A stretch of DNA of 7,851 nt from Acidobacteriota bacterium (GCA_021828225.1 JAKASH010000121.1:1-7851), one strand, 5' to 3'. Positions 1-5,869 are shown, counted from the stretch's first letter. Notes: a model not told the origin generated them from the letters alone. Numbers and translations: made by a program.

Positions 1-165
1 ACAAATGCCCCAGCCCGGTGGTTACTTTACAAGCCTTTTAAAAAGCAAACTTCAAAACTGTGCTAAGCTCGGATTTTGCGTTTGAACAGGGCCGTGACAC
101 ATTAAAAACCATCGAGGACGCATAGAATGCCGGCAATGATATCTGTACTGACGAAACTTGACCTA
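1..165. other. Non-coding left edge, nothing recognised
   Basis: No gene longer than a few dozen codons is supported on either strand from the window edge to the Nudix gene at 314. The first 165 bases are moderately AT-rich and contain no tRNA-like fold and no clear promoter. A TTGACC at 158-163 and a TTGACA at 181-186 resemble -35 boxes, but neither has a matching -10 box 16-18 bases downstream. The only clear structure in the gap is the pair of inverted repeats listed next. Confidence 0.5.
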
Positions 166-211
166 GCGGATCTGCAGTTATTGACAACATCCTTTTCGTT
201 ACCAGATCCGC
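166..211. repeat. Inverted repeat, 9-bp arms
   Basis: GCGGATCTG at 166-174 is the exact reverse complement of CAGATCCGC at 203-211, with 28 bases between the arms. It ends two bases before the perfect hairpin at 214-243, so the two form a tandem stem-loop block. No T-run follows, so it is not an obvious intrinsic terminator. It could be an RNA structure, a protein-binding site or part of a dispersed palindromic repeat. Confidence 0.6.
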
Positions 212-213
212 GC

Positions 214-243
214 GTCAGGGCCCCGATAAATCGGGGCCCTGAC
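214..243. repeat. Perfect 14-bp palindromic hairpin
   Basis: GTCAGGGCCCCGAT at 214-227 pairs perfectly with ATCGGGGCCCTGAC at 230-243, leaving only two bases at the centre (in practice a four-base loop). The stem is very GC-rich and would be highly stable in RNA. The following bases, ACCTTTGTTG, are not a real U-tract, so termination is possible but unproven. The form resembles repetitive extragenic palindromes that occur many times in some genomes. That is an inference, because only one copy is visible here. Confidence 0.7.
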
Positions 244-313
244 ACCTTTGTTGACTGCCCATGCGCATGAATTTAAGACGCTCTGTATAGCACGGGAGGA
301 TGCCAGTTTCCAT

Positions 314-871
314 ATGAAGCAAGAGGTACGCGTGCTCAGCAGCAGGAAGTTGTACGACGGCCGGGTGGTTCATCTCAAAGTGGACGAGGTAGTCGAACCG
401 GGAGGCGTTAAGGCAACTCGTGAAGTGGTAGAGCACGGAGGCTCGGTTGTCGTGATCCCCTACCTTCCTGACGGGCGTATCATTCTTGTTCGCCAATTCC
501 GCTATGCTGCCCGGAAGCACTTGTGGGAACTGGTGGCGGGGTCGATGGAAGCCGGTGAAAGCGTCATTCGGGCAGCCCGTCGCGAGCTGCTGGAAGAGAC
601 CGGGTACAAGGCAGGTTCTGTGAAGAGGCTCTTGTCCTTCTATTCCAGCCCGGGATTCCTGACCGAGCAGATGCATCTGGTCGAAGCACGCGATCTGACT
701 TTATCGAAGGCTGAACCGGAAGCTGATGAGCGCATCCAGGTGAAAGAATTCTCGAAGAGCCAGATCGACAACCTTCTACGGGAGAAGAAAATAGCCGATG
801 GCAAGACCCTTGCGGGCCTGCTGTGGGCTCGTTGGTACACAAAGGCCGGAAAGGCCCGGAACAATCACTAG
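314..871 (+). CDS. Nudix hydrolase, ADP-ribose pyrophosphatase type
   Basis: A 185-residue cytosolic hydrolase that probably splits ADP-ribose (or a related nucleoside diphosphate sugar) into AMP and ribose 5-phosphate. The complete Nudix box G-x5-E-x7-R-E-x2-E-E-x-G lies at residues 76-97, with metal-binding glutamates E94 and E95 in RELLEETGY. An SPGF motif follows, and its proline (residue 113) lies 16 residues after the box glycine G97, as in ADP-ribose-cleaving members. The N-terminus (LSSRKLYDGRVVHLKVDEV) and the VRQFRY segment at about 59-64 are also typical of the NudF-like subfamily. I chose the ATG at 314 because family members start at about this point. GGGAGGA at 294-300 lies 13 bases upstream, a rather long spacing. 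In-frame TTG codons at 248 and 251 would add 22 or 21 residues with no family-like sequence and no ribosome binding site. The exact substrate is inferred. The gene appears monocistronic. Confidence 0.93.
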   Translation: MKQEVRVLSSRKLYDGRVVHLKVDEVVEPGGVKATREVVEHGGSVVVIPYLPDGRIILVRQFRYAARKHLWELVAGSMEAGESVIRAARRELLEETGYKAGSVKRLLSFYSSPGFLTEQMHLVEARDLTLSKAEPEADERIQVKEFSKSQIDNLLREKKIADGKTLAGLLWARWYTKAGKARNNH

Positions 872-909
872 CACAAGTTGCCACTCTCGACTTATGAGTC
901 AATATTCTC

Positions 910-937
910 TTGACAAGCGGATTTCGAATTATATACT
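910..937 (+). promoter_or_regulatory. Strong sigma-70-type promoter
   Basis: A perfect -35 box TTGACA (910-915) is followed after 16 bases by TATACT (932-937), which differs from the -10 consensus at one base. Transcription would start near 943-945. It lies 39 bases after the Nudix stop codon and points toward the cold-shock gene. No other convincing promoter lies between it and that gene, so it is the likely source of cold-shock mRNA, of a small RNA ending at the terminator at 1030, or of both. Confidence 0.7.
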
Positions 938-943
938 TAGTCG

Positions 944-1085
944 CCAGGGAGTTTGCACGGTGCTCGCATCGGGAAAGTGTTCTTGAATGGAGGGCCAGGA
1001 ATCGGGGAGGATTCCTGGCCTTTTATTTTTAGGTTCGTCCGATGGGTCATCAATCCTCAAAGCTCAGTGACTAAGGAGGAAGGAA
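944..1085 (+). promoter_or_regulatory. Long 5' leader of cold-shock gene, possible attenuator or small RNA
   Basis: From the predicted start near 944, the transcript would run about 140 nt before the GTG of the cold-shock gene, with an intrinsic terminator inside it at 993-1030. E. coli cspA mRNA is known for a leader of about 160 nt that changes fold with temperature, so a long structured leader fits the gene. Transcripts that stop at the terminator would be about 85 nt long and could be a small RNA. The first bases of the predicted transcript (943-950, GCCAGGGA) can pair with the 3' arm of the terminator (1012-1019), including one G-U pair. That pairing is mutually exclusive with the terminator stem. 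Regulation itself is inferred. Confidence 0.45.
993..1030 (+). terminator. Intrinsic (Rho-independent) terminator
   Basis: A perfect 11-bp stem, GGCCAGGAATC (993-1003) with GATTCCTGGCC (1010-1020), encloses a six-base loop. It is followed directly by TTTTATTTTT (1021-1030). This is a textbook terminator on the plus strand. It lies downstream of the promoter at 910-937 and 43 bases before the AAGGAGG of the cold-shock gene, so it sits inside that gene's presumed leader. It could also end Nudix read-through. Confidence 0.88.
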
Positions 1086-1295
1086 GTGGCAAGACTTCAG
1101 GGTAAGGTTAAGTGGTTTAATAACAGCAAGGGGTACGGCTTCATCGGCCAAGATGGAGGCGCCGACGTTTTCGTACATTATTCAGCAATCCAGGGCGACG
1201 GATTCAAGTCACTCCAAGAGGGCGACACAGTCGAGTTCGAAATTGTTCAGGGGCAGAAGGGTCCGCAAGCCGACAAGGTTACTAAGCTGACGTGA
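1086..1295 (+). CDS. Cold-shock domain protein (CspA family)
   Basis: A 69-residue single-domain protein that binds single-stranded RNA and DNA in the cytoplasm. It is expected to act as an RNA chaperone that melts structure and affects translation and antitermination. It shows the family's GKVKWFN start, RNP1 as KGYGFI (residues 15-20) and RNP2 as VFVHY (28-32). The aromatic and histidine binding residues W10, Y17, F19, F29, H31 and Y32 line up with those of B. subtilis CspB, with tyrosine replacing phenylalanine twice. Length is normal and the protein looks complete. The start is GTG at 1086, set by a strong ribosome binding site AAGGAGG at 1073-1079 with six bases of spacing. The likely promoter is at 910-937, with a terminator between it and the gene, so expression is probably controlled in the leader. 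Whether it is cold-induced cannot be told from the sequence. Confidence 0.96.
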   Translation: MARLQGKVKWFNNSKGYGFIGQDGGADVFVHYSAIQGDGFKSLQEGDTVEFEIVQGQKGPQADKVTKLT

Positions 1296-1572
1296 GCGAA
1301 TTGCTTCCTCCCCGGAAGTCCGGATTGTCGCTTTGGCAAAAGTTTTGCTCGTCTTGTTGATATGTTGATTTTGAACGGCAGCTTTTGGAAGAGAGGCGTG
1401 TGGGGCTTCTTAAGAAATGGTGAAGACTCGTTACAATTCCATGTTTCCCGGGGCGGGGAACGAATCTCGGTAGAGGAGTAATAACCAATCGGCAACGCAT
1501 GCGGAACGGACAACTGCTAAAGTCCACCAAGGGCGCTGCTCATTGATTTCTATGGTCATTGTGAGGAAACCA
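1296..1572. other. Intergenic gap with small inverted repeats only
   Basis: No supported gene lies here. Just after the cold-shock stop codon, CTTCC (1304-1308) can pair with GGAAG (1314-1318), inside a weaker outer pairing of GCGA (1296-1299) with TCGC (1328-1331) followed by TTT. This could be a poor terminator. GCAAAA (1336-1341) and TTTTGC (1343-1348) form another small palindrome. A TACAAT at 1432-1437 resembles a -10 box but has no good -35 partner. The promoter of the following gene is therefore unresolved. Confidence 0.4.
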
Positions 1573-2277
1573 ATGCGACGTTTTATTACCGTTTTAGGGG
1601 CACTCTTCCTCGCCGCACCTTTATGCGCTGCGCCAGGAAGGGTTGCTCTGGCCCACAGGATCAGGGTTACTCACCGTCCCGCAGTCAACTCGGAAAGTTC
1701 AGCGGCCTTGACTATCCCGGCGGAGACATTGGTTAAAGCCCGTCTCATTTCGGGAATGCATACGCTTGTCAGCCATGTTAACGATCCGGTTTCGGCGCAG
1801 ATGACCGAACCGGTATATATCAACGGCCATTTGGCCTTGCCTGCAGGCACTCTGTTCGACGGTCATATCACCTCTATTCGTCCACCACGATTCATGAGGC
1901 GCAATGGCCAAATCTGTTTCCACTTTGACCATGTTACTTTGCCCGACGGGGAAGAAGTTCCCGTATCAGCGGTTATTACCCGCCTGGAAAAGAACAAGGG
2001 CTTAAGAGGAAAGCTTGACTCCGAGGGATACATCGAAGGACACCGGCGGGCTTCCTGGAAAAGCTTTCTGGCGGGCGCGATAGGGATTGGCGGTCTAACC
2101 GCCGCCAAGGTCGTTATTGCAAGCTCGGCAGCTCTAACTGTGGCAGCTCCGGCAAGTGCTGCGGCTTTCGTCGGTTACGAGTTGTTCTTAAGACGCGGGA
2201 GCAATGTCAACGTACCTCCGATGACGCGCTGCCGCATTCGGCTGATCAGTTCATTGACGATTCCATTGCTCGGGTAA
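1573..2277 (+). CDS. Secreted protein with VirB10/TrbI-like beta domain
   Basis: A 234-residue protein of unknown function. Residues 1-20 form a Sec-type signal peptide: MRR, then a hydrophobic stretch, then a cleavage site near CAA-PG. C18 is not in a convincing lipobox. The mature part has the pattern IPAETLVKARLISG (48-61), VSAQMTEPVYINGHLALPAGT (73-93) and HFDHVTLPDGEEVPVSA (117-133). This resembles the beta-rich domain shared by VirB10/TrbI-type proteins and many acidobacterial exported proteins. A glycine/alanine-rich hydrophobic segment follows at about 164-206 and may cross or sit in a membrane. It ends with VNVPPMTRCRIRL, again like the 'PAGT' beta motif. No secretion-system genes are nearby, so a type IV secretion role is not supported. 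I chose the ATG at 1573, which has TGAGGA five bases upstream and gives a clean signal peptide. TTG at 1543 and ATG at 1552 are longer in-frame alternatives. The gene stands alone and converges on the gene at 2314-3267. Confidence 0.75.
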   Translation: MRRFITVLGALFLAAPLCAAPGRVALAHRIRVTHRPAVNSESSAALTIPAETLVKARLISGMHTLVSHVNDPVSAQMTEPVYINGHLALPAGTLFDGHITSIRPPRFMRRNGQICFHFDHVTLPDGEEVPVSAVITRLEKNKGLRGKLDSEGYIEGHRRASWKSFLAGAIGIGGLTAAKVVIASSAALTVAAPASAAAFVGYELFLRRGSNVNVPPMTRCRIRLISSLTIPLLG

Positions 2278-2313
2278 GGCAAGAGATTTGCGAAGGCGTT
2301 CCATGGCTGCCGA

Positions 2314-3267
2314 TCATTGGGCGGGTGCTGCTGTGCCACCTCCGCTGATGTCAGTGTAATCAGCTACCAAGGCAATGCCGATCTGGCTGCCGGATTGTGT
2401 CAACTCCATATTCTGGAACGGATTAGGCTGGTTGGCATTCTGGTTTTGCCAGGCAATCTGCTGAGCAAGCTTTAATCCTTCCAGAACCTGCCTGAGGCTA
2501 CCGGCTGTTTCCGCAGATTTACAGAAGAGTCTGAGATTCAGCCGGACGTTGCTACCGGTTTGAATGTTGTAGCCAAGAATATCCACGCCCTGAAATACTT
2601 TTGTCCAGTCCAACTCGACGTCGTTCTGCTCTGGCATCCAGCCCTTAAACCACGAAGACACAGCTGAAGCAATCGCGACTCCCCATATGGGCGCTCCTGT
2701 CTGTTCCTGTTGCACAACCTTGGCGAAATCGGCATTTGAGCCGAGCCCGGGTCCGCCGCTATTCAGGTTCTGCATGATCTGGCTCAGCATGCCAAGAGTC
2801 CCGAAAGCGCCCTCAGTGGGGCTCAGAACTACGACACATTGCGTAGCCAGGCCCGCACCGAGGCAATAGCCCGTTTTGCCCCCGATTTGCTGGGGTGGTA
2901 TGTTTCGCGCTGCTGCACGGGCCTCAAGCACATTGGGACGAAAGTGCCCGCCGGCAAACCCGTACAGGTTCACGTCTGAGCCTTCCGCGTTCCAGCCCAG
3001 CACCAGTTGATCGACGTCGTTCTCTTCCACTCCGAGTTCGGCCATGGAAGCGACAAGTTCCTTGAGGCGCGGCCCCATGTAGTGCTGCTGCAGACTCGCA
3101 TAGTTGGGTAGCTTCCGCAGCGTTGCAGGGCTTGAATACTCCAGCCGGATTGTGGAGGTCGGGAAGCTATTCAAAGCCGACGTGACCAAATCCTGGCCGA
3201 GCAGGGGCGTGATGCCAATGCCAAAAGTCAAAACCAATGCAATGCTCAAAGATCTGATTGAGTTCAT
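2314..3267 (-). CDS. Uncharacterised secreted protein
   Basis: A 317-residue protein that I do not recognise. Residues 1-24 (MNSIRSLSIALVLTFGIGI to about LLG) are a good Sec signal peptide with likely cleavage before Q25, so it should be periplasmic or outside the cell. The mature part has no membrane segment. It contains three cysteines (C135, C144, C249), of which C135 and C144 could form a disulfide. A glycine/asparagine-rich stretch lies at about 167-179 and a glutamine/asparagine-rich one at 269-286. The segments at about 194-250 and 251-307 alternate strand-like and helix-like stretches (for example LRLFCKSAETAGSLRQVLEG), suggesting a mixed alpha/beta fold. The start is well supported by AAGAGG (plus-strand 3273-3278) five bases before the ATG. 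Its ATG directly follows the TGA of the upstream methyltransferase-like gene, so the two are probably translated together. The bactofilin lies further upstream on the same strand, hinting at an envelope role. Confidence 0.85.
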   Translation of the reverse strand: MNSIRSLSIALVLTFGIGITPLLGQDLVTSALNSFPTSTIRLEYSSPATLRKLPNYASLQQHYMGPRLKELVASMAELGVEENDVDQLVLGWNAEGSDVNLYGFAGGHFRPNVLEARAAARNIPPQQIGGKTGYCLGAGLATQCVVVLSPTEGAFGTLGMLSQIMQNLNSGGPGLGSNADFAKVVQQEQTGAPIWGVAIASAVSSWFKGWMPEQNDVELDWTKVFQGVDILGYNIQTGSNVRLNLRLFCKSAETAGSLRQVLEGLKLAQQIAWQNQNANQPNPFQNMELTQSGSQIGIALVADYTDISGGGTAAPAQ

Positions 3268-3912
3268 TCATACCTCTTCTGATTTCAAAACCACTACTTC
3301 CCGCCGGTGCGAACGAGTGAGAAATGTCTTAAGGCTACAGCCTTCGGCCAGCTTTTCCACTTCCCTGTTCGAAAGCGGCGCATATGGAAACTGACCCATT
3401 CCCTCTCGCTCCGCGCCGAGCGTCGTGAGATTCTCAAACCACCATCGGCCTTCCATGCCCGTCGCCAGGTTGGGTTCACGGAGAAAGCAGAAGAATATTC
3501 CACCGGGTTCAAGAAGAGAGAGCATTGACCCCACAAGCTTCGGCAGATGATCGCGAGGAACAAGGTCGAGGAGGTGCCAGCAGCAGATCAATCTGAGAGA
3601 AGCGGGAGGGATGTCAGGTATCTGTTTGAGAAATTCATCGAGGCAGAAAATAACCTGCTTGCCGGCCTGCCGCCAGTAGGCTGGATCACCTCGCTGAAGC
3701 GGAGCTATCAAATCCGCCACGTAGACCTTAGCGTGACGCCGCATCAGGACACTTACCGTGGCAGAGGAGACAGTGCCGCAGTCCAGGACGTGAGGATCTT
3801 TTACGTCCTGCAGATAGTGCCAAATCCACTGCAGAGCCTGGCTCGGTACCGCTGAACTGTAACCGGAAGAAGCCTTCTTACGGGAACCCTCCTGCGTCTT
3901 TACTGAAAACAT
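3268..3912 (-). CDS. Class I methyltransferase-like protein with degenerate SAM motif
   Basis: A 214-residue, probably cytoplasmic protein with the layout of a Rossmann-fold SAM-dependent methyltransferase. HVLDCGTVSSATVSVL (41-56) sits where motif I should be, and VYVADL (63-68) supplies the acidic residue after strand 2. LICCWHLLDLVPRDHLPKLV (108-127) and LLEPGGIFFCFL (133-144) match the later core strands. The usual GxGxG loop is replaced by GTVSS, so cofactor binding is doubtful. It may be an inactive relative or use an unusual loop. C-terminal SNREVEKL and RSHRREVVVLK look like a conserved family tail. I chose the ATG at 3912; a TTG at 3924 would add four residues. Neither has a clear ribosome binding site. 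The stop codon abuts the ATG of the downstream secreted-protein gene, and the bactofilin gene lies 139 bases upstream on the same strand. The target is unknown. Confidence 0.78.
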   Translation of the reverse strand: MFSVKTQEGSRKKASSGYSSAVPSQALQWIWHYLQDVKDPHVLDCGTVSSATVSVLMRRHAKVYVADLIAPLQRGDPAYWRQAGKQVIFCLDEFLKQIPDIPPASLRLICCWHLLDLVPRDHLPKLVGSMLSLLEPGGIFFCFLREPNLATGMEGRWWFENLTTLGAEREGMGQFPYAPLSNREVEKLAEGCSLKTFLTRSHRREVVVLKSEEV

Positions 3913-4051
3913 CGGCAAACCCAAACTTCAAGCAACCACGTTGGAATCGATTCGCTGACAAGGCCGCGGGAAATATCTCAACTTCAGGTTAACACACTTA
4001 GCATGCAACCTAGCGGGTCTCTGCTGCCAATCGAGAAGAACTTGCACTTCT

Positions 4052-4576
4052 TTATTCGTTGTCTTCGTATGTGGATGCCGCTGTAATAGGTAAGCGCTCT
4101 TCCTGCCTTGCTTCCCGGAGGATATCGATGCTGCCTTTAAAGTAAGCTCCCTCTTCAATTGAGATGCTCGCTGAAGTCAAATCTCCAGTAACGTTGCCGG
4201 ACCGGCGCACCTCAATCTTTTCACGCGCATTCACGTTCCCATTCACGGATCCGAGAATGACCACTTGCCGCGCCTGGATCTCCGCCTTAACTTTTCCGTT
4301 CGATCCAACCGTAAGACAATGGTCTTGCAGATTGACGGTTCCTTCAAACTGCCCTTCAATGACCAGGTCTTCGTTTGCAGACATTTCGCCTTTCAGGACG
4401 ATTGAACGTCCGATGATGGCTTGAACCGATCCTTGGGGACTTACACTTGTGTCTTTTCGAATGCTTTCAGGCATAGGGGTTTCCACCTTAGTAGTTTGTG
4501 GGGATGCGGGCACGGTCGGCCGGGCGACTGGAATAGCGGGTTGCAACTTCTTTTCCTTTTCCTTTTCCCACCACAT
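4052..4576 (-). CDS. Bactofilin, polymer-forming cytoskeletal protein
   Basis: A 174-residue bactofilin (DUF583 / PF04519 type). Such proteins assemble without nucleotide into filaments beneath the membrane and position cell-wall enzymes, polar structures or chromosome-segregation proteins. The core domain covers about residues 53-150 and shows the expected short beta-helix repeats: IGRSIVLKGEMSANEDLVIE (55-74), GQFEGTV, LTVGSNGKVKAEIQARQVVI (88-107), GSVNGNV and ISIEEGAYFKGSID (138-151). It is flanked by a proline-rich disordered N-terminal tail (about 11-50) and a short charged C-terminal tail. The extreme N-terminus, MWWEKEKEKK, puts two tryptophans before a charged run and could tether filaments to the membrane, which is inferred. 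The start at 4576 is well supported by AGGAG (plus-strand 4583-4587) six bases upstream. No peptidase or ParA-like partner is adjacent. The downstream methyltransferase-like and secreted-protein genes may be cotranscribed. Confidence 0.95.
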   Translation of the reverse strand: MWWEKEKEKKLQPAIPVARPTVPASPQTTKVETPMPESIRKDTSVSPQGSVQAIIGRSIVLKGEMSANEDLVIEGQFEGTVNLQDHCLTVGSNGKVKAEIQARQVVILGSVNGNVNAREKIEVRRSGNVTGDLTSASISIEEGAYFKGSIDILREARQEERLPITAASTYEDNE

Positions 4577-4601
4577 AATTTGCTCCTGCCATTGTAGTCA
4601 T

Positions 4602-4617
4602 GGCGGAAAAGACCGCC
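4602..4617 (-). repeat. Small hairpin in bactofilin 5' leader
   Basis: GGCGG (4602-4606) and CCGCC (4613-4617) can form a 5-bp stem with a six-base loop. On the minus strand it lies 14 bases upstream of the AGGAG of the bactofilin gene. It could affect translation initiation, but the stem is short and may be chance in a GC-rich stretch. Confidence 0.25.
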
Positions 4618-4640
4618 TGCCGCCCCCCTCGTCGCACTGC

Positions 4641-4670
4641 ATATTAACTCGGAAGCAAACAAGAATGCAA
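4641..4670 (-). promoter_or_regulatory. Possible weak promoter for bactofilin cluster
   Basis: Read on the minus strand, TTGCAT (plus-strand 4665-4670) and TAATAT (4641-4646) are separated by 18 bases and lie 64 bases or more upstream of the bactofilin ATG. The matches are only 3 of 6 and 4 of 6 to the sigma-70 consensus. The gap of 177 bases from leuB makes a separate promoter likely, but this exact site is a guess. Confidence 0.22.
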
Positions 4671-4741
4671 CGATCTTTCGCACTGCCGGAACTATGACCT
4701 TCCGCAGGGTCGGGCCAATAGCGCCAAGCTTGTCTCTAAGG

Positions 4742-4753
4742 GACGGATCCGTC
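4742..4753. repeat. 12-bp palindrome abutting leuB stop codon
   Basis: GACGGATCCGTC is a perfect 12-bp palindrome lying directly after the leuB TAA on the minus strand. No T-run follows on that strand, so it is not a convincing intrinsic terminator. It may be chance or a weak structure at the mRNA 3' end. Confidence 0.35.
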
Positions 4754-5869
4754 TTACTGCTTCTCTTTAGGTTGGAAGCGCGGTGATGCGAGAAGCTTCT
4801 TTGTTTCAGCCGCAATCAGATCTCCCATGCGGGACGTCGAAATTGGACGCTTGCGGCCCGGCAGATCAGGGGTACGGGCTCCACTTTTCAGGACTCTTTC
4901 AATGGCCGTTTCGATTGCCGCTGCGGGGCGCTCCATGCGGAAGGAGTAGCGCAACATGAGAGCCGCTGAGGCAATCGCGGCTATGGGGTTGGCACGTTTT
5001 CGCCCCGCGATGTCCGGCGCCGATCCATGCACGGGCTCATACATACCTGACCGCTCGCCCAGGCTGGCAGACGGCAACAATCCAATCGAGCCCGTGAGCA
5101 TTGCGGCTTCGTCACTGAGAATATCGCCGAAAATATTGTTGGTGAGGACGACGTCAAAGCTTGTCGGCCTTGCAATCAGGCTCATGGCACAGTTGTCAAC
5201 GTAGAGATGATTCAGTTCGACGTCGGGATAGGATTGACCGACTCGAGTGACCACTTCACGCCATAAGCGGGAACTTTCAAGCACATTGGCCTTGTCGACC
5301 GAAGTCACCTTCCGCCTTCGCACTCGTGCAAGCTGGAACGCCCGGTGGGCGACACGCTCAACCTCGTGTTCGCGGTAGACCTCGGTATTCACTCCCATCC
5401 GCTCACCGTTCTTGGTAAAGATGCCCCGGGGATTGCCGAAATAGATTCCCCCCATCAGCTCCCGAACGATAACAAGGTCGGTCCCCCGCACCAGCCCAGG
5501 CTTCAGGGCCGACATGCTCACCAGGGAATTGATGACGCGCGCCGGCCGCAGATTCGCGTAAAGGCGAAGCCTCTGGCGTAATTGCAGCAGACCGTGTTCG
5601 GGCCGGTTATCCGGCCGTCTGGAGTCCCATCGAGGACCGCCTACAGCACCCAAAAGGACGGCTTGTGCATGATTGCAAATTGAAATGGTTTCGGGAGGGA
5701 GAGGAACAGCGGTGGCGTCAATGGCACACCCTCCAACCAGCCCCGTCTGAAAACGGAATGTGGGTCCAATAACCTCTTCAACCGCCCGCAGAACCTTGAG
5801 GGCTTCGTCGGTTACCTCCGGCCCGATTCCGTCACCCGGTAAGACAGCTACTTTGAACATGCCATGCAT
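4754..5869 (-). CDS. leuB: 3-isopropylmalate dehydrogenase
   Basis: A 371-residue cytosolic enzyme that oxidises and decarboxylates (2R,3S)-3-isopropylmalate with NAD+, the third committed step of leucine synthesis. GDGIGPEV lies at residues 12-19. The substrate-binding arginines R98, R108 and R136 and tyrosine Y143 align with R94, R104, R132 and Y139 of the Thermus enzyme. Catalytic K193 (VDKANV) and metal-binding D225, D249 and D253 (in NNIFGDILSDE) are all present. EPVHGSAPDIAG (278-289) forms the cofactor-binding loop. Length is normal and no key residue is missing. ATG at 5869 gives MHGMFKV; the second ATG at 5860 gives the more family-like MFKVAVLPGDG. Neither has a clear ribosome binding site. 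It lies downstream of leuA on the same strand but 202 bases away, so it may have its own promoter. leuC and leuD are not adjacent. Confidence 0.97.
   Translation of the reverse strand: MHGMFKVAVLPGDGIGPEVTDEALKVLRAVEEVIGPTFRFQTGLVGGCAIDATAVPLPPETISICNHAQAVLLGAVGGPRWDSRRPDNRPEHGLLQLRQRLRLYANLRPARVINSLVSMSALKPGLVRGTDLVIVRELMGGIYFGNPRGIFTKNGERMGVNTEVYREHEVERVAHRAFQLARVRRRKVTSVDKANVLESSRLWREVVTRVGQSYPDVELNHLYVDNCAMSLIARPTSFDVVLTNNIFGDILSDEAAMLTGSIGLLPSASLGERSGMYEPVHGSAPDIAGRKRANPIAAIASAALMLRYSFRMERPAAAIETAIERVLKSGARTPDLPGRKRPISTSRMGDLIAAETKKLLASPRFQPKEKQ

Noticed and set aside
127..270. A 47-codon plus-strand ORF starting MPAMISVLTKLD with GAGGA eight bases upstream
   Set aside because: The ribosome binding site is decent, but the reading frame runs straight through both inverted repeats and its C-terminal third is simply the translated palindrome (RAPINRGPD). 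It has no recognisable family. A real small protein cannot be excluded.
251..279. Promoter for the Nudix gene: TTGACT at 251-256 with TAAGAC at 274-279
   Set aside because: The -35 box is good but the -10 box matches only three of six positions at the right spacing. It is possible, but too weak to list.
248..313. TTG-started N-terminal extension of the Nudix hydrolase
   Set aside because: The extra residues do not resemble the family, there is no ribosome binding site before 248, and the hairpin at 214-243 sits directly upstream. The ATG at 314 matches the usual family start.
1247..1530. Two minus-strand ORFs of 82-88 codons antisense to the end of the cold-shock gene and the following gap
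   Set aside because: Composition is not protein-like, they overlap each other and the cold-shock gene, and no ribosome binding site or family is evident.
2278..2313. Bidirectional terminator between the convergent genes ending at 2277 and 2314
   Set aside because: The 36-base gap shows no stem of useful length and no T-run on either strand.
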